Source: UBA1258 sp963643225
GTDB taxonomy: Bacteria > Bacillota > Clostridia > Lachnospirales > Lachnospiraceae
Reading direction: 5' to 3'
Assembly: GCA_963643225.1 (NCBI GenBank)
Contig: CAVIIX010000011.1
Location: 15,905-79,904, forward strand
DNA length: 64,000 bases
A program made the position numbers and the translations under genes. Below, piece after piece: positions 1 to 8,827 of the stretch. The notes under the pieces were generated by a model, which saw only the letters and a list, made by a program, of their open reading frames with translations, had not been told where the DNA came from and did not search any database. Numbering within the stretch: the stretch's first letter is position 1; each line of letters begins with the position of its first letter.

Positions 1-603
1 ACCGACGAGGAATTAATACAGAGACTTCGGGACGGAGAGGACGGCGTCACGGAATACATTTTGGATAAATACAAAAACCTCGTGCGCTCGAAGGCAAAAT
101 CCATGTACATTCTGGGGGGCGACTCTGACGATTTGATTCAGGAGGGCATGATAGGGCTTTACAAGGCTATGCGTGACTACGATTTCGGACGGGACGCAAG
201 CTTTTTTACTTTTGCAGAATTATGCATTACGCGTCAGCTATACACTGCGGTTTCTGCGTCGGACAGAAAGAAGCATATGCCACTAAACAGAGCTATTTCC
301 TTAAGTCAGAGCCTTGTAAATGAGGAATCGGACGGCGAAGGCGGCTCTTTGTCGCTTGATGAAATTTTGTCTATCGATCTTGATAATCCGGAAAGCATCA
401 TGATAGATAAAGAAAACGTTGAGGCTATTGAAAATTTTATCGATACGGAGCTTTCTGAATTTGAACGTGAGGCGGTGGAGCTTTATTTGACCGGTATGAG
501 CTATGTGCAGATTGCAAGGGTTTTGGGACGTGATGAAAAATCAACCGATAATGCACTGCAGAGAGCCAAGGGGAAAATCAAAAGAGCAATTTTAAAAGAA
601 TAA
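1..603 (+). CDS. sigH: Sporulation sigma factor SigH (5' end cut by window)
   Basis: Sigma-70 family factor that directs RNA polymerase to early stationary-phase and sporulation promoters. The reading frame is open from base 1, so the true start lies outside the window; a TTG at 61 is internal. Region 2 is visible (DLIQEGMIGLYKA followed by FTFAELCITRQ), and region 4 at the C-terminus carries the helix-turn-helix (YVQIARVLGRDEKST). The visible part is 200 codons, close to the full SigH length of about 210-220. The SigH rather than SigF/G assignment rests on the overall pattern and the short acidic linker between regions 2 and 4. Spo0A/SigH control cannot be tested here. Confidence 0.85.
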   Translation, partial: TDEELIQRLRDGEDGVTEYILDKYKNLVRSKAKSMYILGGDSDDLIQEGMIGLYKAMRDYDFGRDASFFTFAELCITRQLYTAVSASDRKKHMPLNRAISLSQSLVNEESDGEGGSLSLDEILSIDLDNPESIMIDKENVEAIENFIDTELSEFEREAVELYLTGMSYVQIARVLGRDEKSTDNALQRAKGKIKRAILKE

Positions 604-635
604 TCAGGGATAACCAATAGCTAAGGAGGGAATTT

Positions 636-923
636 ATGAATTTTAATTTTAACGAATTTGTGGAAAAACTTGAAGAAGGTGGCGAAAAGGCGTTAACAAA
701 GGGAAGAGCCGCCAAGGATATATTGTCATTAAAGGGTCAGATAAGCTCCTGTGAGGATGTCATCAACAGAAGCTATTCGGCACTTGGGCGCAAATACTTT
801 GAAAAATTTAAGGATAATAACGAGGACCCTGATTTTTCAAAATTCATTAAAGACATTTTGAATGCAGAAAATGCCATTAAAGAGCTTGAAGGAAAAATAG
901 AGGATATTAAGAGCAATTCTTAA
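636..923 (+). CDS. Small hypothetical coiled-coil-like protein
   Basis: 95 residues, charged, with no signal peptide or membrane segment. The sequence is mostly predicted helical, and the C-terminal third (IKDILNAENAIKELEGKIEDI) has heptad-like spacing of hydrophobics. One cysteine at about residue 38 does not make a metal site. A strong AAGGAGGGA ribosome site ends about seven bases before the ATG, so expression is likely. It sits 32 bases after sigH and 14 bases before a PAP2-related membrane protein gene and is probably cotranscribed with them. Small proteins of this kind are common in Lachnospiraceae; I do not recognise a function. Confidence 0.65.
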   Translation: MNFNFNEFVEKLEEGGEKALTKGRAAKDILSLKGQISSCEDVINRSYSALGRKYFEKFKDNNEDPDFSKFIKDILNAENAIKELEGKIEDIKSNS

Positions 924-937
924 ATTAAGAGGTAACA

Positions 938-1408
938 ATGAAAGGTTTATTAGATTTTTGGAACAATACGGTGCTTATCTGCGCCATTTCAGGCTGGCTG
1001 TCAGCCCAGATTCTTAAGACTATAATTTACGCCTGCGTAAATAAAAATTTCAGAGGAGAGAGACTTTTCGGTGCAGGGGGCATGCCCAGTTCACATTCCT
1101 CCTTAGTCTGTTCGCTCTCCACATCAATTTTAATCGTGTATGGTATAGGAAGCGTTGAATTTGCAATATGCGTAATCTTTGCCTTTATTACCATGTATGA
1201 TGCCATGGGCGTAAGAAGAGAAACCGGCAATCAGGCAAAGGTTTTAAATGAGATGATGGAATCCTTTAAGAAGATGGGTGATAAGAATTTAACCTATGAT
1301 GACAAGCTTAAGGAATTTATCGGGCACACACCGATTCAGGTGCTTGTTGGCATGATTTTAGGAATTGTGCTGGCAGTGGTGATATGTGCTGTAAGAGGGT
1401 ATATATAA
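938..1408 (+). CDS. Divergent PAP2 family membrane protein (DUF212, YuiD-like)
   Basis: 156-residue integral membrane protein of the family related to acid phosphatase/vanadium haloperoxidase (PAP2). The conserved GGMPSSHSS motif follows the first membrane helix (about residue 46) and the DAMGVRRETGNQAKVLN block lies near residue 90. There is a further membrane helix at the C-terminus (VLVGMILGIVLAVVICAV). The family is usually three to four helices and about 150 residues, so this copy is full length. Its substrate is not established; a lipid phosphate role is inferred from the fold. It ends the sigH-led gene set just before a terminator. Confidence 0.85.
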   Translation: MKGLLDFWNNTVLICAISGWLSAQILKTIIYACVNKNFRGERLFGAGGMPSSHSSLVCSLSTSILIVYGIGSVEFAICVIFAFITMYDAMGVRRETGNQAKVLNEMMESFKKMGDKNLTYDDKLKEFIGHTPIQVLVGMILGIVLAVVICAVRGYI

Positions 1409-1440
1409 AAAATGCTCCGCCACAGGCGGAGCGTTTTTTA
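1409..1440. terminator. Bidirectional intrinsic terminator
   Basis: GCTCCGCC (1414-1421) pairs with GGCGGAGC (1425-1432) around a three-base loop. A T run follows on the + strand and an A run precedes it, so it can serve both the PAP2-like gene and the convergent kinase-like gene. Confidence 0.85.
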
Positions 1441-1477
1441 TATATTCGGCGTTTAAGTTTAGCAAGCGAAACTATTT

Positions 1478-2056
1478 TTATTTAGCAACCGCACAGATGA
1501 GCTTTACGCAGGTGTCGTAGCCAAGGGCACCCGAATCAAGCATCAGGTTGTAGTCTTTCTGATCGCCCCAGCGGTGGCCTGTGTGGTAGGTGTAGTAGGC
1601 GTGACGGTCGTGGTCGATTTTCTTCATGGTCTTTGTGATTTCCGAAGGGTTTGTGGAACCAATGAGCTCTGAGACTCTGGCAGCTCTGTGCACGTCGTCT
1701 CCGTAAATGTGCACGTCGATTGTGTCAATGCCTGCTTCGGCAAGGGCAATGTTTGCACAACGACCTAAAATAACGCAGGGACCTTTCTTTGCGATATCGA
1801 TGATAACCTTCTTCTCGATTTCAAACATGGTCTCCTTCTGATCGTAAGAAATAGGAGTGATGGAGCGAATAAAGGAATCGGCTCTTGTAATTTCCTCCCC
1901 TTCCTTTTCGATTAATGCAGAGTCAACACCCATTTCAAGGGCAACCTTCTTGATTATATCTTTGTCATAAAATTCAATTCCGAGTTCTTTTGCAACCGCA
2001 TGACCGATTGTGTGGCCACCGGCACCGTATTCACGGCTTAATGTGATAACCTTCAT
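1478..2056 (-). CDS. Cytidylate kinase-like family protein
   Basis: 192-residue P-loop nucleotide kinase-like protein (Cytidylate_kin2 type). The N-terminus reads ITLSREYGAGGHTIG, the modified P-loop of this family, followed by FYDKDIIKKVA. Later blocks typical of the family are CVILGRCANIAL and an Arg-rich lid near residues 145-165. Unlike Cmk proper it is a stand-alone protein found widely in Clostridia, and its substrate is unproven. A GGAG ribosome site precedes the ATG. It is convergent with the PAP2-like gene and divergent from the ABC exporter operon, separated from it by a 340-base AT-rich region holding the exporter promoter. Confidence 0.8.
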   Translation of the reverse strand: MKVITLSREYGAGGHTIGHAVAKELGIEFYDKDIIKKVALEMGVDSALIEKEGEEITRADSFIRSITPISYDQKETMFEIEKKVIIDIAKKGPCVILGRCANIALAEAGIDTIDVHIYGDDVHRAARVSELIGSTNPSEITKTMKKIDHDRHAYYTYHTGHRWGDQKDYNLMLDSGALGYDTCVKLICAVAK

Positions 2057-2263
2057 AGTTAATCTCCATTCGTTTTTGATACATTAATTGTATAAAATTT
2101 ATTATAAAAATACAATGCTCTTTGAAAATTAACAGGGTACTTTTTAGGCTTTAAAAGGGGTATGGCATTTAAACACCTATGCAAAAGAAAGCATATAGTC
2201 ATAAAGAGCAATTTTTAGTAAAAAGTGAGCAATTTTTCGTACAAAAATTAACCATAAATTATC

Positions 2264-2291
2264 TTGATTTAATGTGCCAATATGCTACAAT
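2264..2291 (+). promoter_or_regulatory. Sigma-A type promoter for ABC exporter operon
   Basis: TTGATT (2264-2269) and TACAAT (2286-2291) are separated by 16 bases, about 105 bases before the chosen ATG. Just upstream, GAGCAATTTTT occurs twice within 25 bases, a possible direct-repeat operator. The leader after the promoter can form a weak hairpin around CGGG/CCCG. Confidence 0.55.
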
Positions 2292-2396
2292 GCGCTTGAG
2301 TGGAGTATTTGTTTTACGGGTTTTTACCCACCCCGCAAAAACGAAGCTTACCTGAAAATTAAAACTATTATAAGTTTAAATCAGAGGGCGTTTTTT

Positions 2397-4181
2397 ATGA
2401 AAACTAAACAAGAGAAATTTCCAATGTCGAAGCTAAGATGGCTTTGGACCAACATGAGTGGTGCCAGAGTTATATTCGTATTCGCTATGGTAGGGACCGT
2501 GGTATACAATGTGATGCAGTTAACGGTTCCTTTTTTTTCATCCCAAATCGTGGATACTTTTCTTTCGGGTGACGATGCGGCATATAATCGTGCCAATAAC
2601 ACTGAGCTTTTCTATAAGCTTTTAGCCTTCATGGTGGGCTTTACGATTCTGCGTGTCATTATAGTCTACCTTGACTGCATGGCCTATGAACGTGTTTCAC
2701 AGCGTGCCCTTTATCGTATACGAAACTTTTTATACGATAAAATCCAGCGTCAGGACATGAAATTTTATTCAACCTACCGTACAGGCGATCTTATGACACG
2801 TGTAACGGGAGACTTAGATGCCTGCCGCCACATGATTGCATGGGTTATCCGTATGATTATTGAATCCTTTTCTTTGTACCTTGCAACAGCGGTTTATTTA
2901 ATTTCCATAAGCTGGAAGCTGGCTTTTGCGATTTTAGTGATTTCTCCCTTTATTTTCATCATTATTGTGATGTTTAAAAACAAGGTAGCACCAAAACACC
3001 GCCTGCTTCGTGAAAAGCTTGCAGGCATGAACACCTATGCCCAGGAAAATATTTCCGGCAACCGTGTGGTTAAGGCTTTTGCAAGAGAAGATTACGAAAT
3101 GAATAAATTTGACGTCTCCAATGCCGATTACCGTGACACAAACAAAAGCACTCAGATGACCTGGATTAAATTCTACCCCTTCGTTGAAAGCCTTGCCAAT
3201 CTTATGAGCGTGGTATTGGTGCTGGTGGGCGGTCTTTTCCTGATATCAGGGGAGATTACAATGGGTGAGTACGTAGCTTTCTCTGGACTTATCTGGGCAA
3301 TTGCCAACCCTATGCGCAACATGGGCAACATAATGAACGAATTCCAGCGTTTCGATGCGGCTTCCAACAAGGTTATGGAAATCTATTTTTCAGAGCCCGA
3401 TATTAAGGATAAAGAAAATGCGATTTCTCATCCGGAACCCTTTAAAGGTAAGATTGAATTTAAAAATGTTTCATTTAAATACGAAGACGGAAATCTTCCT
3501 GTATTAAGAGATATTTCCTTTGTGGCAGAGCCAGGCACTACCGTTGCCATTATGGGAGAAACCGGCTGCGGCAAGACTTCTTTAATTAATATGATTCCAA
3601 GATTCTACGAGCCTACAGCCGGAAAGGTGTTAATCGATGACGTGCCGGTGGAGGAATATAAGCTCCATGAATTGAGAAAGCATATAGGTCTTGCTACCCA
3701 GGACGTGCTTTTATATTCAGACACTATTGAAGGAAACATAGCTTACGGCGTAAGCCATTTATCGGCCGAGCAGGTGGTTAAATTTGCAAGATATTCGGCA
3801 GCCTCTGAATTTATTGCAAAAATGCCTGAAGGATACGACACTATAGTGGGCGAGCGAGGCGTAGGCTTATCCGGCGGACAGAAGCAGAGGATTTCTCTTG
3901 CAAGAGCCCTTGCCATTGAGCCTTCGATTCTGATTCTAGACGATACGACCTCTGCAGTTGACATGGAGACAGAAAAGCAGATACAGCATTCGCTTAAGGA
4001 GCTTGATTTTAACTGTACGAAAATTATTATTGCACAGCGTGTTTCCACCACGAAATCCGCCGATAAAATCATCGTGCTTCAGGACGGCCGTATAACGGAA
4101 GAAGGCTCCCACGAAGAACTGATAAAGAAAAAGGGCTATTATTACGAGCTTGTAAAGCTTCAGACAGGGGGTGAAGAATAA
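2397..4181 (+). CDS. ABC exporter half-transporter, degenerate NBD subunit
   Basis: Membrane-fused ABC transporter (594 residues from this start): six-helix transmembrane domain, then a nucleotide-binding domain. The longer open frame begins at 2274, but that extension contains no exporter-like sequence. The ATG at 2397, after AGAGGG, begins MKTKQEK and leads into the first helix. Walker A is GETGCGKTS and the signature is LSGGQKQR. The Walker B tail is ILILDDTTS, with Asp in place of the catalytic Glu, and the switch position reads IIAQRVS, with Gln in place of His. This matches the degenerate half of heterodimeric exporters such as TM287/288 or LmrCD. The stop overlaps the next start (TAATG). 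Confidence 0.88.
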   Translation: MKTKQEKFPMSKLRWLWTNMSGARVIFVFAMVGTVVYNVMQLTVPFFSSQIVDTFLSGDDAAYNRANNTELFYKLLAFMVGFTILRVIIVYLDCMAYERVSQRALYRIRNFLYDKIQRQDMKFYSTYRTGDLMTRVTGDLDACRHMIAWVIRMIIESFSLYLATAVYLISISWKLAFAILVISPFIFIIIVMFKNKVAPKHRLLREKLAGMNTYAQENISGNRVVKAFAREDYEMNKFDVSNADYRDTNKSTQMTWIKFYPFVESLANLMSVVLVLVGGLFLISGEITMGEYVAFSGLIWAIANPMRNMGNIMNEFQRFDAASNKVMEIYFSEPDIKDKENAISHPEPFKGKIEFKNVSFKYEDGNLPVLRDISFVAEPGTTVAIMGETGCGKTSLINMIPRFYEPTAGKVLIDDVPVEEYKLHELRKHIGLATQDVLLYSDTIEGNIAYGVSHLSAEQVVKFARYSAASEFIAKMPEGYDTIVGERGVGLSGGQKQRISLARALAIEPSILILDDTTSAVDMETEKQIQHSLKELDFNCTKIIIAQRVSTTKSADKIIVLQDGRITEEGSHEELIKKKGYYYELVKLQTGGEE

Positions 4182-5962
4182 TGGCAACGAAAAATACCTA
4201 TAAGGTTGATGAAACCCTTGAAGAGGAATTTAACCTAAAGCACCTTTTGCTTGCCTCCAAATATATTAAGCTCTATCTAAAGAAAATGCTTTTTGCCATT
4301 TTACTTAGTGCAATAGGCGGAGCGGCAGCGCTACTTGCCCCTATTATTACACAGAAGGCCTTAGATGAAGCAGTGCCTGATAAGAATGTAAATCAGCTGA
4401 TTTCTTTAGTGGTATTATTGATAGTAGTTTACATAATAAGTGTAATATTTACCACCATAAGATCAAGAGTCATGGTGGGCGTCAGTCAGAATATCATCTA
4501 TGACATAAGAAAGGATTTATTTGCCCACTTACAGAAATTATCCTTTCAGTATTATGATGACAGACCTCACGGAAAGATTTTGATAAGAGTCGTAAACTAC
4601 GTAAATTCGGTTTCCGATATGCTCTCAAACGGCTTAATAAACGTAATTTTGGAAATTATAAACCTCATTATCATTATTGCGTTTATGCTTACGGTGGATG
4701 TGCAGCTATCCCTTGTGGTATTGTGCGGCGTGCCGATTTTGGCTGTGTTTTTGTTCTGGATTAAGGCAAAACAGCGTAAGGCCTGGAGAGCGGTTTCAAA
4801 TAAAAACTCTAATTTAAATGCATATTTACAGGAAAATATAGTAGGCGCAAGAATTACACAGATTTTTGCCCGTGAAGATGAAAATGCGGAAATTTTTGCA
4901 GGGCTTTCCGATGACTGCCGTCGCACCTGGATGACAGCAGTCAGATGGAGCAATTCAGTATGGCCCGGTATTGACACAATTTCAGTATGCGTAAGAGCTG
5001 CAATTTATTTATTTGCAATTATCATTTTCTTAAATGGGGATAAATCCGTAGGTACCATTGTGGCAATTACAGGTTATGCCAGCCGTTTCTGGCAGCCCAT
5101 CATGAACCTTGGCAATATCTTTAACAATTTTATTAACAATATGGCATATCTTGAACGTATATTTGAAACAATGGATGAACCCGTAACGGTTGATGACTGT
5201 GAGGGTGCTGCAAAAATGCCTGAAATAAAGGGACATGTCGAATTTGAAAACGTGCATTTTTCTTATGAAGAAGGAAAAGAAATTTTACACAATGTTTCTT
5301 TTGAAGTAAAACCGGGTGAAAGCATTGCTTTGGTTGGCCCTACAGGGGCAGGAAAGAGTACCATTGTAAATTTAGTATCAAGATTTTATAACGTTGACTC
5401 TGGAAGAGTATTGATAGACGGCGTGGATATTTCAAAGGTGACTCTTAGAAGCTTAAGAAGTCAGATGGGCATTATGCTTCAGGATTCCTTTATATTCTCA
5501 GGCACCATTGAAGACAATATCCGTTACGGTAAGCTTGATGCCACTTTGGAGGAAATAAAAAAGGCTTCACAAACCGTATGTGCAGCAGGCTTTATTGAAA
5601 AATTCCAGGAGGGATATCAGACAGAAGTAAAGGAACGTGGTTCGCTTCTCAGTCAGGGACAGAAGCAGCTTATTTCCTTTGCAAGAACACTTTTATCGGA
5701 CCCTGCGATTTTGGTGCTTGATGAAGCTACCTCCAGTATTGACGTACAGACAGAAAGAGCGTTACAGACAGGTTTAAACGCAATGCTTAAGGGACGTACT
5801 TCCTTCATCATTGCTCACAGACTTTCCACCATCAGAAATTGCGATAAGATAATGTATATAGACGATGGCGGTATCGCAGAGTGTGGCACCCACGAAGAAT
5901 TAATGGAAAGAAAAGGACTTTATTACCACCTTTACACTGCCCAGATGGAAGACATCGCATAA
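4181..5962 (+). CDS. ABC exporter half-transporter, catalytic NBD subunit
   Basis: 593-residue partner of the preceding half-transporter. It has an N-terminal six-helix domain and a C-terminal ATPase domain. Walker A is GPTGAGKST, Walker B is ILVLDEATSS with the catalytic Glu, and the switch is IIAHRLST with the His. Its signature is LSQGQKQ rather than LSGGQ, so the ATP site formed with the partner's degenerate Walker B is the inactive site and the other is active. The two genes are translationally coupled by a one-base overlap. The substrate (drug, lipid or peptide) cannot be read from sequence. Confidence 0.9.
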   Translation: MATKNTYKVDETLEEEFNLKHLLLASKYIKLYLKKMLFAILLSAIGGAAALLAPIITQKALDEAVPDKNVNQLISLVVLLIVVYIISVIFTTIRSRVMVGVSQNIIYDIRKDLFAHLQKLSFQYYDDRPHGKILIRVVNYVNSVSDMLSNGLINVILEIINLIIIIAFMLTVDVQLSLVVLCGVPILAVFLFWIKAKQRKAWRAVSNKNSNLNAYLQENIVGARITQIFAREDENAEIFAGLSDDCRRTWMTAVRWSNSVWPGIDTISVCVRAAIYLFAIIIFLNGDKSVGTIVAITGYASRFWQPIMNLGNIFNNFINNMAYLERIFETMDEPVTVDDCEGAAKMPEIKGHVEFENVHFSYEEGKEILHNVSFEVKPGESIALVGPTGAGKSTIVNLVSRFYNVDSGRVLIDGVDISKVTLRSLRSQMGIMLQDSFIFSGTIEDNIRYGKLDATLEEIKKASQTVCAAGFIEKFQEGYQTEVKERGSLLSQGQKQLISFARTLLSDPAILVLDEATSSIDVQTERALQTGLNAMLKGRTSFIIAHRLSTIRNCDKIMYIDDGGIAECGTHEELMERKGLYYHLYTAQMEDIA

Positions 5963-5994
5963 AAATAAGACCAGCTTGTCGAACATTAACTTAA

Positions 5995-6039
5995 TTGTTT
6001 ACCTCCCATTTTGTGTTATAATAAATGCAAATGGGAGGT
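5995..6039 (+). promoter_or_regulatory. Promoter with 11-bp inverted repeat that covers the ribosome site
   Basis: TTGTTT (5995-6000) and TATAAT (6017-6022) are 16 bases apart. A perfect inverted repeat, ACCTCCCATTT (6001-6011) and AAATGGGAGGT (6029-6039), brackets the -10. The right arm contains the GGGAGGT ribosome site of the 25-codon ORF at 6046. In a read-through transcript from the ABC operon this stem would hide the ribosome site, and with the following ATTTTTAT it might also terminate. In a transcript from the local promoter the left arm is absent and the site is free. Confidence 0.6.
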
Positions 6040-6045
6040 ATTTTT

Positions 6046-6123
6046 ATGGAGAGAAAATATAAATCAGTGTATTTTAGTACACTTGAGTGGGGACTTAGCT
6101 TTTCTTGGAGCAATAAAAAATGA
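6046..6123 (+). CDS. 25-residue ORF translationally coupled to hydrolase
   Basis: Short ORF beginning MERKYKSVYF and ending SNKK. It has one of the best ribosome sites in the window (GGGAGGT, seven bases before the ATG). Its TGA overlaps the hydrolase ATG in an ATGA arrangement, so translation of this ORF could deliver ribosomes to the hydrolase, whose own ribosome site is weaker. The peptide is aromatic and basic with two Trp. It may be a leader peptide or a small protein; no family is recognised. Confidence 0.5.
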   Translation: MERKYKSVYFSTLEWGLSFSWSNKK

Positions 6124-7004
6124 TTGGTCACTATATTGCAAATACGATTATGCTGTCTCGGCGCATGACCTTTGAAGAATCGAAGACAGGGGATATGGGA
6201 GCAGGCTTTGTGCAGTGCTTTGAGGATTATAAGCGCTTATGGGAGCGTCATGATTTTGAAATTGAATCAGACGATGCGGTTATAAGGGGAGAATACATTG
6301 TAAATAATGCCTCCAGTGGCCCACGTAAAAAGGTATGCATCATCTGTCACGGCCTTACCGCCGTCAGGGCAGCAGATATAAAATACGGAAAGCTTTTTTA
6401 TGATAAGGGCTATAATCTTGTAATATTTGATGAACGATATTTTGGAGAATCTACAGGTCCCTACTGTACCTTAGGGCTTAAAGAAAGCAATGATATAAAG
6501 AAAATCATTGAATTTACAAAATCGTTGTTTGGGGAGGACATTTTCCTTGGCCTTCACGGAGAATCCATGGGAGCAAGCACTGCATTGTTTTTGCTTGATT
6601 CAGAGACTCCTGATTTTGTGGTGGCGGACTGTCCATTTTCTGATGCGGGTCTTTTAATTGATGATTTAGCCCTGTCACGAGCCGGAATATTAGGGCCGCT
6701 TGCTTCTAAAAATGCAAGAAGAATCGGTATTAAGCGTTATGATTATGATTTTAGAAGTGTGCGTCCCATTGATTCTGTTAAGAATTCAAATGTGCCGATA
6801 TGCTTTATGCATGGGGACTCAGACACCTTAATAGACTGTAAGCACTCTGAAGAAATGTTCAAATTATGTAAGAATCCTTTATCGGAGCTTCATTTATTTG
6901 AGCATTCAAATCATGCAAGATCCATATACGATCACCCGGATGATTACAAAAGGATAATGCTTGAATTTGTGGAAAAGATTGAAAAAGGCACTACGTGCCA
7001 ATGA
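6120..7004 (+). CDS. Alpha/beta hydrolase
   Basis: 294-residue serine hydrolase fold of the S9/BAAT-like or prolyl oligopeptidase-related group. The nucleophile elbow is GLHGESMGAS, around residue 145-150. The likely Asp lies in CFMHGDSDTLID and the His in FEHSNHARS near the C-terminus, giving a complete triad. The oxyanion region is VCIICHGLTA. There is no signal peptide; the first residues are moderately hydrophobic, which suggests a cytoplasmic or membrane-associated enzyme. The start is fixed by the ATGA overlap with the upstream short ORF. The substrate is unknown. Confidence 0.82.
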   Translation: MIGHYIANTIMLSRRMTFEESKTGDMGAGFVQCFEDYKRLWERHDFEIESDDAVIRGEYIVNNASSGPRKKVCIICHGLTAVRAADIKYGKLFYDKGYNLVIFDERYFGESTGPYCTLGLKESNDIKKIIEFTKSLFGEDIFLGLHGESMGASTALFLLDSETPDFVVADCPFSDAGLLIDDLALSRAGILGPLASKNARRIGIKRYDYDFRSVRPIDSVKNSNVPICFMHGDSDTLIDCKHSEEMFKLCKNPLSELHLFEHSNHARSIYDHPDDYKRIMLEFVEKIEKGTTCQ

Positions 7005-7069
7005 TGCGCTTGGCGCGAAAGGAATATGTTGCCTTGGCGACTGCGCTTAGCGCGAGAGCTTGCTCTTTT

Positions 7070-7612
7070 TTATGAAAAGGACTTTATTAATTCTTCAATT
7101 TCATGCCAGTTGTGGACTCTTATCATGCCATTTGCTTTGGCATCGTAGGATTTATTGTTTGGGGCAGTCATTAAAACCTTGATGTAATCACCGCCTTCCA
7201 AATTGTGAACGCCGTCGTCTATCAGCATGTCGCCCTTTATTAACTGCTTGTGGCTTGTGATGATGACATTATCCCAGGTAAGGTAAGGAAAATGCTTGAA
7301 TAAATGATTCTTCATTTTACCATACACCGATTCATAGGGAGTAGCAGTTACGATGTAGACTTCATGACCCATGTCGATTATGTGCTTCAGGGCTTCTGAG
7401 GCGTAGGGCATAGGCTCAACCGTGTCCCAGAATTCATCATATAAAATGGCACCGTAGACTTCTTCATAGGTAAGCCCTGGATAAAATTTAGCTACGTTCC
7501 ATTCCACGATGTCATCGTACTGAACGTTTCGGTTGTATTTTTCATTGACACATGCAAGCCAGGCCCTTAACAGCTGCTCGATTGTGTCGTCCATATCAAC
7601 TAAAATTCTCAT
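7070..7612 (-). CDS. 5'(3')-deoxyribonucleotidase-type HAD phosphatase
   Basis: 180-residue HAD-superfamily protein of the NT5C group (NagD-unrelated, C1-type cap). Motif I is DMDDTIEQLL at the N-terminus (nucleophile and acid Asp). Motif II is around IVTATPYES, and motif III/IV is GDMLIDDGVHN. Likely role: dephosphorylation of nucleoside monophosphates, a housekeeping or salvage function. It faces the hydrolase gene convergently. The 65-base gap contains a short AGAGC/GCTCT hairpin followed by T on the + strand. Confidence 0.8.
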   Translation of the reverse strand: MRILVDMDDTIEQLLRAWLACVNEKYNRNVQYDDIVEWNVAKFYPGLTYEEVYGAILYDEFWDTVEPMPYASEALKHIIDMGHEVYIVTATPYESVYGKMKNHLFKHFPYLTWDNVIITSHKQLIKGDMLIDDGVHNLEGGDYIKVLMTAPNNKSYDAKANGMIRVHNWHEIEELIKSFS

Positions 7613-7644
7613 TATTAACCCTTATTATGTTAAAATTCTGCCAA

Positions 7645-7787
7645 TTATAAAAGCTAAAGAAAACCTATTGCCTTTAGGCGGCAGGTGTTCAAAAACGAGG
7701 TGCCGTGTTACAGGCCAAATACCCAGTAAGGCACTCAGTGCCGCTTTTAGCAGAGTAGTAGCGAAGTAAATTTCGAATATCATTTAC
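7645..7787 (+). repeat. ~142-bp structured repeat, copy 1
   Basis: Begins TTATAAAAGCT and ends near GAATATCATTTAC. It shares with four other copies an internal CCTTTAGGCGG hairpin, a GGCACT..AGTGCC hairpin, CGCTTTTAG and GTAGCGAAG. This is the most diverged of the near-full copies. It lies between the nucleotidase (read leftward) and a lipoprotein gene, so it is purely intergenic. Confidence 0.8.
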
Positions 7788-7876
7788 CCATTTTTAAACA
7801 GAAATCATGTTACCCCTTTAAAAATTTTTGATTTCTGATTATAATGTTTAAGTTAACAAACATAAGGAAATTATAT

Positions 7877-8752
7877 ATGAAAAAGAAATATTTGTCGATT
7901 TTAATATTGGCCTTAGGCCTTTTTGCTTCAGCCTGCGCAAGCGCGTCTTTTGATTTAAAAGCTGATATGGAAAAAGAAAATTCTACGGAAGCCTCTTTAA
8001 GCATTAATGAAGCTGAAATTTCGGATGCTGCTGTTTCAGAGCCCAAAGTAACGTCTGAGCCTGAGCCCGAGCCTGAAGCAGTTACGGTTAATAATTTTAT
8101 CATTTCAGGTGACAGATTAACTGTAAGAGGCGGAGTCTACGAGCAGGATGGAAATACAGATAACGGAAGTGAAACAATTCAATGGATTGTTTTAGAAGAT
8201 AACGGAAGTCAGATGCTTTTAATATCAGAAAAGGTACTTGACTGCGTGGCATATAACGATTCTTATGCCGGCACCGACTGGGACAATTCCTATATCAGAA
8301 AATTTTTAAATGAAAGCTTTTATGATAATGCTTTTGACGATACCCAGAAATCCTGTATTTTAGATTATTATACAACGATAGAGGACGTGTCTGCAGGCAT
8401 TCCTTCGGTTACTGATAAGGTATTTTTATTAAGCTATGAAGAGGTGCTTAAATACATGGGTGAAAATCCCAAGGGGTATAGTGAGACACGTGCTTCAGTT
8501 GTTACAAAATATGCGCAGGAAAATGGCGTCTATACCTTAAATGAGAAGGATTACGGATTGTTTAAGTATGAAGAAAAGGGTGTAGGTGAAGCAATAATAG
8601 GTGCCGGCAACTGGTGGCTTCGTTCAACCGGCGGTAAGTCAACGGAAGCAATGGACGTAGGAGCAAGCGGCATTATCAGGACCACAGGCCATGATGTAGG
8701 CTCCCATTTAGATGGTATCAGACCATGTATATTAATTAATGTAAGTAATTAA
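7877..8752 (+). CDS. DUF6273 domain lipoprotein
   Basis: The chosen ATG follows AAGGAAA by six bases and gives 291 residues. It starts with a lipoprotein signal (MKKKYLSILILALGLFASAC), with the cysteine at residue 20 as the probable lipidation site. An acidic, Ser/Glu-rich spacer containing a short EPEPEPE run follows. A DUF6273-type domain occupies the C-terminal two thirds, recognisable by WIVLEDNGSQMLLISEKVLD, DWDNSYIRKFLN, WWLRSTGG and the terminal GIRPCILIN. These domains are abundant in Lachnospiraceae surface proteins; their ligand is unknown. It is probably anchored on the outer face of the membrane. Confidence 0.85.
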   Translation: MKKKYLSILILALGLFASACASASFDLKADMEKENSTEASLSINEAEISDAAVSEPKVTSEPEPEPEAVTVNNFIISGDRLTVRGGVYEQDGNTDNGSETIQWIVLEDNGSQMLLISEKVLDCVAYNDSYAGTDWDNSYIRKFLNESFYDNAFDDTQKSCILDYYTTIEDVSAGIPSVTDKVFLLSYEEVLKYMGENPKGYSETRASVVTKYAQENGVYTLNEKDYGLFKYEEKGVGEAIIGAGNWWLRSTGGKSTEAMDVGASGIIRTTGHDVGSHLDGIRPCILINVSN

Positions 8753-8827
8753 CAAGATAATTTTCTGTAGGTGTTGAAATATTTAATTGAATTGTATTAT
8801 AATAATTTCAGTATTGGAGGATATTAT

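Noticed and set aside
6985..7003. GGCACTACGTGCC at the hydrolase 3' end as another repeat copy
   Set aside because: Only 13 palindromic bases match, without the flanking repeat blocks.
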